This document shows, in pieces, positions 58,011 through 64,000 of a stretch of 64,000 nt of DNA (the stretch's first letter is position 1; each line of letters starts with the position of its first letter). Source of the DNA: Anaerolineae bacterium (GTDB lineage Bacteria; Chloroflexota; Anaerolineae; Aggregatilineales; Phototrophicaceae); contig JALHNB010000030.1 of the NCBI GenBank assembly GCA_022843745.1, forward strand, positions 22,001 to 86,000. The letters are read 5' to 3'. Position numbers and translations under genes: made by a program. The notes under the pieces are model-generated. The model did no database searches. It was not told where the DNA came from and worked only from the letters and a program-made list of their open reading frames with translations.

Positions 58011-58703
58011 ATGCAAATTACCGACAGAACCGAACCCGACCCCATCGCCAGTATGCTCATTGTGGATGCTTACATGCGATGGGCACTGGAAGCCGCAGAA
58101 GAAGTTGTTGGTAAACAGGGTTTAGCGATAGTTTTGCGCGAGGCTGGGCTGGAACGCCTCATCGACAACTACCCCTCGAATAAACTGGAAATCAGCGGCA
58201 GCGTCACTTTTGGCGATTACACCAATCTCAGCACGGGGCTGCTCAATTTTTATAAGCGTCCCGGTAAAGGTATGGTCATTCGCGTTGGTCGAGTAGCTGC
58301 CAAAAAAGGAATTGAACATCAAAGCGGCGTGTTTAACCTGGCGACGATCATGGCAGCGAAACTGCTGCCTTCTGGCACGCAGATCAAGATGGGGCTGTCG
58401 GCGATGATCGCAGGATTCCGTACCATCTACGGTAAGGCAGGACAGGAATTTAAAGGCAGAATCGAAGATCGCGGTGATAAGTGGGCGTTTATCGTCGAAA
58501 CTTGCCCGGTATGCGCAGGTAAACAATCGGATTCGCATATCTGCTGGTTGTTTGAAGCCTCAGTGGAAGAATCGGCACGGCAGGTCTTTGGCAAGTTCTT
58601 CGATGTGGTTGAGGTCGAATGTCGTGCAAAAGGCGCACCTGCCTGCATTTTCGAAGTTTCTAAAAAGCCCAGCGATGAAGCAAACAGGAAAAGCGGCTCT
58701 TAA
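58011..58703 (+). CDS. V4R-domain protein
   Basis: 230 residues. The C-terminal part (about 155-220) matches the V4R (4-vinyl reductase) domain: VETCPVCAGKQSDSHICWL, then VFGKFFDVVEVECRAKGAPACIFEV with the conserved Cys pattern and the E-C-x(3,4)-G-x2-x-C ending. The N-terminal part is helical (MRWALEAAEEVVGKQGLAIVLREAGL). V4R domains bind small hydrophobic or tetrapyrrole-like ligands and occur in BchJ, in XylR-like sensors and in TRAPP-like folds. No DNA-binding or output domain is attached. Upstream is TATAAT at 57977-57982, with a poor -35. A possible terminator (58705-58735) follows. Confidence 0.82.
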   Translation: MQITDRTEPDPIASMLIVDAYMRWALEAAEEVVGKQGLAIVLREAGLERLIDNYPSNKLEISGSVTFGDYTNLSTGLLNFYKRPGKGMVIRVGRVAAKKGIEHQSGVFNLATIMAAKLLPSGTQIKMGLSAMIAGFRTIYGKAGQEFKGRIEDRGDKWAFIVETCPVCAGKQSDSHICWLFEASVEESARQVFGKFFDVVEVECRAKGAPACIFEVSKKPSDEANRKSGS

Positions 58704-58704
58704 A

Positions 58705-58735
58705 TTTGTCGTTTTGAAGCGACAAAACAGTTTTT
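58705..58735 (+). terminator. Possible weak terminator after the V4R gene
   Basis: 7-bp stem TTTGTCG/CGACAAA (58705-58711 with 58720-58726), 8-nt loop, then TTTTT at 58731-58735. Confidence 0.5.
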
Positions 58736-58761
58736 GATTCTAATCTAATGGAGTGAGATTT

Positions 58762-59766
58762 ATGGAATTCGCAATCACTTTTAAAGGCGATATTGACCCC
58801 AAACGGACTGTCGCGCTGTGCCGACAAGCCGAGGTCGCGGGGTTTACATATGGCTGGTTTTTTGATTCGCATGTTTTGTGGCGGGAATGTTACGTCACGA
58901 TGGCGATGTGTATGGAGCATACGCAAAATATGCGCTTTGGGCCGTGCGTGACAAATCCCGGTGTGCGGGAATGGTCAGTTGCGGCCAGCCTGTTCGGGAC
59001 GCTGGCATTACAAAGTGGCGGGCGCTTCGATATGGGTCTTGGGCGAGGCGATAGTTCGCGGCGTGTGTTGGGCAAGAAGCCCCTTAATGTCGAGACGATG
59101 GTTGAGTTTGCTGATGCTGTCAAACGCATGATTCGTGGCGAAACGGTCAATTATGGCGAGGATGTCGAAGTTCAGATGCCCTGGACGAACGGCTATGAAA
59201 TGCCTGTGTGGATTGCAGCTTATGGGCCGAAAGCGCTTCAGGGAGCTGGCGAAGCTGGTGATGGCCTTATCATTCAACTTGCCGACCCCTGGTTAGTCAA
59301 ATGGTTTAGCGATCAGGCGATCAATGCGGGCAAAGCCGCTGGACGCGATATGTCGAACTATAAGGTGATGTCCGCCGCGCCCGTCTGGGTCGGCGATATG
59401 GAAAAGGCGCGTACACAAACCCGCTGGTTCCCGGCGATGGTGGGCAATCACGTTGCTGATATTGTCGAAAAATATGGTAAGGGCGGGGGCGGTGATATTC
59501 CAACGCGCCTGACGAATTATATTGAGGGGCGCAAAGGCTACGATTATCGCCACCACGCTGACAAGGATGCCGATCACCTCGGTTTTATCAGCGATGATAT
59601 TGTTGACAGCTTCGGCATTTTAGGGCCGGTTGAGAAACACGTTGAGAAAATCAAAGAGCTTGAGGCGGCGGGCGTAACTCAATTTAATATCTATCTGATG
59701 TGCGGTGAAGAAGAGCGAATCGTAGCAGAATACGCTGAACACGTCATTCCGCATTTTAAGGACTGA
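58762..59766 (+). CDS. LLM-class flavin-dependent oxidoreductase
   Basis: 334 residues from ATG at 58762 with GGAG upstream. Luciferase-like TIM barrel: FAITFKGDIDPKRTVALCRQ, FGPCVTNPGVREWSVAASLF and FDMGLGRGDSSRRVLGKKPL are the Mer/F420-type luciferase-like family pattern, with FMN- or F420-contacting glycines in GLGRGDS. The YGPKALQGAGEAGDGLI segment is also typical. Substrate unknown; genes of this type can act in N-heterocycle breakdown, which suits the dihydropyrimidinase nearby. A GH5 glycosidase starts 3 bp after the stop. Confidence 0.9.
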   Translation: MEFAITFKGDIDPKRTVALCRQAEVAGFTYGWFFDSHVLWRECYVTMAMCMEHTQNMRFGPCVTNPGVREWSVAASLFGTLALQSGGRFDMGLGRGDSSRRVLGKKPLNVETMVEFADAVKRMIRGETVNYGEDVEVQMPWTNGYEMPVWIAAYGPKALQGAGEAGDGLIIQLADPWLVKWFSDQAINAGKAAGRDMSNYKVMSAAPVWVGDMEKARTQTRWFPAMVGNHVADIVEKYGKGGGGDIPTRLTNYIEGRKGYDYRHHADKDADHLGFISDDIVDSFGILGPVEKHVEKIKELEAAGVTQFNIYLMCGEEERIVAEYAEHVIPHFKD

Positions 59767-59769
59767 GCC

Positions 59770-61635
59770 ATGCGAACCGACGGTATCTGGTTTAAGGACG
59801 AGCAGGGGCGGACGCTGATTTTGCGCGGGGCGAACGTGGGTGGAAGTACCAAAGTGCCTTTTAGCCCTGACGGCGCGAGCTATCGCAGAGAACAGTTTTA
59901 CGATCATCGCAATGTGTCATTTGTAGGGCGGCCTTTCCCGCTTGATGAAGCCGATGAGCATTTCATGCGCCTGCGCGACTGGGGTATGACCTTTTTGCGC
60001 TTCCTCATAACATGGGAGGCGATTGAGCACGCCGGGCCGGGCCAGTATGATGAGGCATATCTGGATTATGTCTATGCCATCATCAAAAAAGCCGGGGAAT
60101 ATGGCATTGATGTGTTTATTGACCCGCATCAGGACGTGTGGAGTCGCTGGACAGGCGGCGATGGTGCGCCGGGGTGGACGCTCGAAGCAGTTGGGATGGA
60201 TTTGACCAAACTGGCGGCGACAGGCGCGGCGATCAGCCATCAGACTTATGGCGACCCGTTTCCGCGCATGATCTGGCCGACCAATTATTCGAAGCTTGGT
60301 GCGGGGACGATGTTTACGCTGTTTTTTGGCGGGAATGATTTTGCGCCTGCTACGAAAATTGACGGTGTGCCGATTCAGGAATATCTGCAAAGCCACTATA
60401 TCAATGCGATCAAACAGGTGGCGATGCGGCTCAAAGACCTTCCCAATGTCGTTGGCTATGACAGCCTGAACGAGCCGGGCAGCGGTTTTATTGGCTGCAA
60501 GGATGCCTCGGTTTTCATGTCCGGCTTGCTGACAATGGACGCGACGCCGACTCCATTTCAGGCGATGCTCCTGGGGGCAGGGTATAGCCAGGATGTGGAT
60601 GTTTACCAGCTAGGATTTCAAGGGTTTGAAGTGAACGGCCAAAAGACCCTGAATCCAGGCAAGGCTGTTTTGTGGCGAGATGGCTGTATCTGGAAGAAAA
60701 ATGGCGTTTGGACGGATGAAGGTGGTACACCGCGCTTGCTGCGGCCTGACCACTTTGCGACGAAAGATGGCAAGCCGATTGATGTTGCGAATGATTATAT
60801 CAAGCCGTTTATCAAGCGTTTTATCGCTGAGATTCGCGCGATTGACACCGATGCGCTGCTGTTTCTGGAAGGTATTCCCGGCGGTGAACATCCGCATTGG
60901 GGAGCAGACGACCCTCCACAGGCGGTGAATGCCGGACATTGGTATGACGGCATGACGCTCATTACGAAGCAGTTTAATCGTGAGTTTACGATTGATCTAG
61001 GGGCGAGACAGCCGATCATCGGGGCAGAAGGCGTGAAGAAGGCGTTTGTCGATCAGTTGGCGCACATCAAACAGAAAAGCGTTGTGGAGATGGGTGGTAT
61101 ACCCACGTTGATTGGTGAATTTGGCATTCCGTTCGATCTGGACGACAAAAGTGCTTATCAAACTGGCGATTTTTCGACACACACATACGCGCTCGATCTG
61201 TATTACGACGCGATGGATGCCAATCTGCTCAACTGCACGATCTGGAATTACACGGCTGACAACACCAATGAGCGTGGCGATCTATGGAATGACGAGGATT
61301 TGTCGATCTTCAGCCGCGATCAACGCGATAGTGACGATATTCATTCCGGCGGGCGTGGGTTGGATGCGATTGTGCGCCCCTATGCGCGTAAAATCGCCGG
61401 AGAGCCACTGCGCATGAGCTTTGATCTGCCGACAAAAGTATTTGAACTCGAATTTCGACATGATCCCAATGTCACGGCGTTGACCGAAATTTTCGTGCCA
61501 GATTATCAGTATCCGAATGGTTATGCCGTCGAGCTTTCTGACGGTACCTATCACATGGATACGAATGCGATGACGTTGTGTATCATGTATTCCAATGAGC
61601 GCGAAACACATACGGTGCGTATTCGCCCTGCATGA
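59770..61635 (+). CDS. GH5 glycoside hydrolase of the EGCrP/sterylglucosidase type
   Basis: 621 residues. The sequence closely follows the eukaryotic EGCrP/Egh1 group (GH5 subfamily 12): LRGANVGGSTKVPFSP, FVGRPFPLDEADEHFMRL, FLITWEAIEHAGPGQYDEAY and FIDPHQDVWSRWTGGDGAP. The acid/base is Glu235 (SLNEPGSG) and the nucleophile Glu450 (IGEFGIPFD). A beta-sandwich domain ends the protein. No signal peptide, so it is intracellular, as in fungi where these enzymes cleave glucosylceramide or sterylglucoside. A lipid glycoside substrate is inferred. Starts 3 bp after the flavin oxidoreductase and 49 bp before hydA, an unexpected place for a glycosidase. Confidence 0.88.
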   Translation: MRTDGIWFKDEQGRTLILRGANVGGSTKVPFSPDGASYRREQFYDHRNVSFVGRPFPLDEADEHFMRLRDWGMTFLRFLITWEAIEHAGPGQYDEAYLDYVYAIIKKAGEYGIDVFIDPHQDVWSRWTGGDGAPGWTLEAVGMDLTKLAATGAAISHQTYGDPFPRMIWPTNYSKLGAGTMFTLFFGGNDFAPATKIDGVPIQEYLQSHYINAIKQVAMRLKDLPNVVGYDSLNEPGSGFIGCKDASVFMSGLLTMDATPTPFQAMLLGAGYSQDVDVYQLGFQGFEVNGQKTLNPGKAVLWRDGCIWKKNGVWTDEGGTPRLLRPDHFATKDGKPIDVANDYIKPFIKRFIAEIRAIDTDALLFLEGIPGGEHPHWGADDPPQAVNAGHWYDGMTLITKQFNREFTIDLGARQPIIGAEGVKKAFVDQLAHIKQKSVVEMGGIPTLIGEFGIPFDLDDKSAYQTGDFSTHTYALDLYYDAMDANLLNCTIWNYTADNTNERGDLWNDEDLSIFSRDQRDSDDIHSGGRGLDAIVRPYARKIAGEPLRMSFDLPTKVFELEFRHDPNVTALTEIFVPDYQYPNGYAVELSDGTYHMDTNAMTLCIMYSNERETHTVRIRPA

Positions 61636-61684
61636 TGTAATCTTTATCGTTTCTGGTTGCTGACAGCCATCAAAGGAGAGTTTT

Positions 61685-63160
61685 ATGGGTACATTATTCA
61701 AAAATGGCACGATCATCACCGCCAGTGACATGATCCAGGCGGACGTGCTGGTCGAGGGCGAGAAAGTGACGCTTATCGGCTCAAACATCGATTCCAAAGG
61801 TCATGAAGTTGTGAACTGCAAAGGTAAATATCTGATGCCCGGTGGCATCGACGTGCATACGCATCTGGATTTATCATTCGGTGGGACATACAGCAACGAC
61901 GATTTCGACACGGGGCATAAGGCGGCGGCTTTTGGCGGCACGACTATGCACATTGACTTTGCCATGCAGCCAAAGGGTGGTAGTTTGCACGATGCGCTCA
62001 AAATCTGGCGCAAAAAAGCAGAACTTGCGCAGGTTGACTACAGCTTTCACCTGGGGATCACCGATCTTCGTGATGAGGTAATGGACGAAATCCCGACTCT
62101 GGCGGATGAAGGTATTACCAGTCTGAAGCTGTTTATGGCGTATAAGAATGTGTTCCAGATCGACGATAAAACGCTTTATCGCGCTATGCAGCAGGCAGCG
62201 AAACATGGCATGATCGTCATGGTTCATGCCGAAAATGGTGATGTCGAAGAACAATTGCGCTTGCAACTGCTGTCCGAAGGCAAAACTGACCCGATCTGGC
62301 ATTACTACTCGCGTCCGCCGGAAATCGAAGGCGAGGCGACTAATCGTGCTGTGGTGATGTCTGGTATGACGGGTTGTTCGCTGTATGTCGTGCATATGAC
62401 CTGCGACCCGGCGATTGAGGCGATGAGACGTGGGCGGGCGCAGGGTTTCCCCGTGATGGGCGAAACATGCGTACAATATTTCCATGTGACGCGCGATAAA
62501 CATTTGGGAGCGCCGGGTTTTGAAGGCGCAAAATATGTGTGTTCCCCGCCAATTCGTAATCTACACGAACAGGGTACTCTCTGGCAAGCCGTCAAAGATG
62601 GCACACTTCAGGCTGTCAGCACCGATCACTGCGATTTCTGGTACGAAGGCAGTGTTGGCCCCTGGCAGGAATGGTCAAAGGCGCATAATGGGGGTGACTG
62701 GGCTGAATTTGAGGCGCAAGACCCGACTTATCGCCGCCCTGGTAAAGACTTGGGGAAGGGCGATTTTTCAAAGATTCCCAACGGCCTGCCTGGAATCGAA
62801 GATCGTATGATGGTCATGTGGCATCTCGGAGTTAACGGCGGCAAGATTTCGCCAACCCGGTTCGTCGAACTGAACTGCACCAATCCGGCGAAAATTTTCG
62901 GCATGTATCCGCGTAAAGGCACGATTTCTGTTGGTGGAGATGCCGATATTGTGGTGTGGGACCCGAAGAAAAGCCATACCATCAGCGCGAAAACGCACCA
63001 TATGCGGGTTGATTATAATCTGTACGAGGGTATGAAAGTTAAGGGGATGCCGACACAGGTTTATCTGCGTGGCAAAAAAGTTGTCGATGGCGACAACTGG
63101 TATGGCAGCAACGGCAGCGGTCAGTTTATTGCGCGAAAACCCTACGCGCCTGTGCTGTAA
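61685..63160 (+). CDS. hydA: Dihydropyrimidinase / D-hydantoinase
   Basis: 491 residues. Metal-dependent amidohydrolase with His58-x-His60 (DVHTHLD), the carboxylated Lys148 (SLKLFMAYK), His181 (VHAENGD), His237 (VVHMTC) and the Asp in STDHCDF. This is the full two-metal set. FGGTTMHIDFAMQPKG and CSPPIRN are substrate-loop signatures of dihydropyrimidinases. It opens the ring of dihydrouracil or hydantoins. AAAGGAG precedes the ATG. It ends the plus-strand unit with the flavin oxidoreductase and GH5 enzyme. No dihydropyrimidine dehydrogenase or beta-ureidopropionase is in the window. Confidence 0.95.
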   Translation: MGTLFKNGTIITASDMIQADVLVEGEKVTLIGSNIDSKGHEVVNCKGKYLMPGGIDVHTHLDLSFGGTYSNDDFDTGHKAAAFGGTTMHIDFAMQPKGGSLHDALKIWRKKAELAQVDYSFHLGITDLRDEVMDEIPTLADEGITSLKLFMAYKNVFQIDDKTLYRAMQQAAKHGMIVMVHAENGDVEEQLRLQLLSEGKTDPIWHYYSRPPEIEGEATNRAVVMSGMTGCSLYVVHMTCDPAIEAMRRGRAQGFPVMGETCVQYFHVTRDKHLGAPGFEGAKYVCSPPIRNLHEQGTLWQAVKDGTLQAVSTDHCDFWYEGSVGPWQEWSKAHNGGDWAEFEAQDPTYRRPGKDLGKGDFSKIPNGLPGIEDRMMVMWHLGVNGGKISPTRFVELNCTNPAKIFGMYPRKGTISVGGDADIVVWDPKKSHTISAKTHHMRVDYNLYEGMKVKGMPTQVYLRGKKVVDGDNWYGSNGSGQFIARKPYAPVL

Positions 63161-63181
63161 ATCGAAATTTGACGAAAAGCG

Positions 63182-63213
63182 AGGGATGCGGTTTTGTGCC
63201 GTATCCCTTTTTT
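63182..63213 (+). terminator. Terminator after hydA
   Basis: 10-bp stem (63182-63191 with 63099+1 to 63108, i.e. 63199-63208; here the right arm is 63199-63208), one G-T pair, 7-nt loop, then TTTTTT to 63213. It overlaps the stop of the convergent helicase gene. Confidence 0.88.
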
Positions 63214-64000
63214 ATTCGATATTTGTGCTCGCCAGAGCAAATGGATAAACAGCATTACACCCGCTTTGTTGCAGTAAATCCCCGACTACGGTCAGCGTCC
63301 ATTTCGAATCGGCGATGTCATCCACCAGAATAACCGCGCCTGTGGGCATGGATTCGCGAATTGAAAATACTCGCAGCACATTATTCGCCTGCTGATAGCT
63401 ATTTTGCATGGAGGTCTGTTCTGGATGCTGTTTGAGATGCGTGATAGGCATTGCAAATTCCAGGCCAAGCGCGTCGGCTAATCGGGCGGCGAAATCCGGC
63501 ACAAGCTGCGGGCGGCGCAGCGAAGGCACAGCCGTAATCCAGGTTGGCGGGGCGGCTAATGTTTCAACATACTGCTTCAGCAAATCTGCCGATGCAGCGA
63601 CCAGATTGTCCGAATAACGGTTGGATTGGAGTCGGCCTGTTTTGACTTCCTCTGCCCAGCCTGCTTCATAATAGCCACATAATGCGATCCCTGTCTCGTT
63701 GGGAAATATGCTCGTTGTTTTCCTGATGCCGGGCAGGTCGGCAGGCCAGCGTTTGCGCGGCTCAAGTGTGAGTGGCTTGCCGTCACGGAGGAAGCGGCGG
63801 GCGGCTTCGAGATCATTGGGGTTAGGGGCAAATTTGCTCTGGCTTTGGCGACAATTTTTGCACTGTCCGCAAGCTTTTACCTGCGTTGGGTCGTCTAGTG
63901 CTTTGGCGATAAAGGACATCAGACAGCCCTCATGCTGAATGTAAGCGTTCATTTGCGCTAATTCATCATAGCGCTGCTGCGTGACCAGCTCCCATCGTTT
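63212..64000 (-). CDS. RecQ-like DNA helicase, C-terminal part with phosphoribosyltransferase-like domain (partial)
   Basis: The frame is open to the window edge (262 codons here; the 5' end lies beyond 64000). MNAYIQHEGCLMSFIAKALDD and ACGQCKNC form the zinc-binding Cys cluster of RecQ helicases. After a linker comes a domain with ILVDDIADSKWTLTVVGDLL, the PRPP-binding type motif of phosphoribosyltransferases, preceded by AVPSLRRPQLVPDFAARLAD. RecQ-PRT fusions of this shape occur in several bacterial phyla. The helicase motor itself is outside the window, so activity cannot be checked here. Confidence 0.85.
   Translation of the reverse strand, partial: KRWELVTQQRYDELAQMNAYIQHEGCLMSFIAKALDDPTQVKACGQCKNCRQSQSKFAPNPNDLEAARRFLRDGKPLTLEPRKRWPADLPGIRKTTSIFPNETGIALCGYYEAGWAEEVKTGRLQSNRYSDNLVAASADLLKQYVETLAAPPTWITAVPSLRRPQLVPDFAARLADALGLEFAMPITHLKQHPEQTSMQNSYQQANNVLRVFSIRESMPTGAVILVDDIADSKWTLTVVGDLLQQSGCNAVYPFALASTNIE

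Noticed and set aside
1..64000. tRNA, rRNA, CRISPR, transposase or phage genes
   Set aside because: I looked for cloverleaf ends, regular spaced repeats, DDE/integrase motifs and phage structural motifs and saw none I could support by eye; a dedicated tRNA or CRISPR scan was not possible.

Overview
The window looks like a chromosomal segment of a Chloroflexota bacterium, probably Anaerolineae or a relative. This rests on gene content, not on a search. It carries mevalonate kinase, a mevalonate-family decarboxylase and isopentenyl phosphate kinase together, the archaeal-style mevalonate variant known from Roseiflexus. It also has several secreted proteins with Thr/Pro/Glu-rich linkers, a DUF5667-like anti-sigma partner, and many sugar, peptide and NMT1-type ABC transporters. 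Base composition is near 50% GC in genes, with AT-rich promoters. I see no rRNA, tRNA, CRISPR array, transposase or phage gene.

Layout. 1-93: 3' end of a BaiN/HI0933-type flavoprotein. 125-5798: a cyclase-family hydrolase, a STAS-like protein, then cytochrome P450, an unrecognised helical protein, a hydroxypyruvate-isomerase-like protein and a lone receiver domain. 5807-9554: sugar/sugar-acid genes (Gfo/Idh/MocA oxidoreductase, SDR, enolase-superfamily dehydratase, cupin). 9562-13361: isoprenoid block (IPK, mevalonate kinase, UbiA-type prenyltransferase, and the divergent decarboxylase). 13470-21341: RseP, HEAT-repeat protein, AEC transporter, SCP2 protein and three exported cell-envelope proteins. 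21413-25485: ErpA-like Fe-S carrier, a SufR-like regulator, GH38 alpha-mannosidase.

25612-34746 is a saccharide catabolism region. On the minus strand are an SDR, a zinc dehydrogenase, a mannonate-oxidoreductase-type SDR and tagaturonate epimerase UxaE. On the plus strand is a four-gene ABC importer whose binding protein resembles the rhamnose protein RhaS. Together they suggest use of pectin-type sugars (galacturonate and a deoxyhexose). 34963-37554: a large STAND-type ATPase with a GNAT-like segment and a terminal HTH, then a SnoaL-like protein. 37868-45340: a complete dipeptide/oligopeptide ABC importer followed by an S9 peptidase.

45445-51112 is the most unusual stretch: a secreted two-repeat protein, a membrane protein ending in a spermidine-synthase fold that has lost its catalytic aspartates, a small membrane protein, an ECF sigma factor and its DUF5667-like membrane partner. 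The first and last of these share a beta-rich module ending in the same NPPPPWAPANGW motif and a Gly/Met/Ser tail. 51189-63160: an NMT1-type ABC importer (minus strand) divergent from a methylmalonate/malonate-semialdehyde dehydrogenase, followed by a V4R-domain protein, a luciferase-like oxidoreductase, an intracellular GH5 glycosidase of the EGCrP/sterylglucosidase type and a dihydropyrimidinase. The importer, dehydrogenase and dihydropyrimidinase would fit reductive pyrimidine (or hydantoin) breakdown. The window ends inside a RecQ-like helicase with a C-terminal phosphoribosyltransferase-like domain.

Two regulatory arrays stand out: a 26-bp dyad repeated in tandem at 17442-17502, and a 17-bp direct repeat at 33-bp pitch (55951-56000) just upstream of a good promoter for the semialdehyde dehydrogenase.
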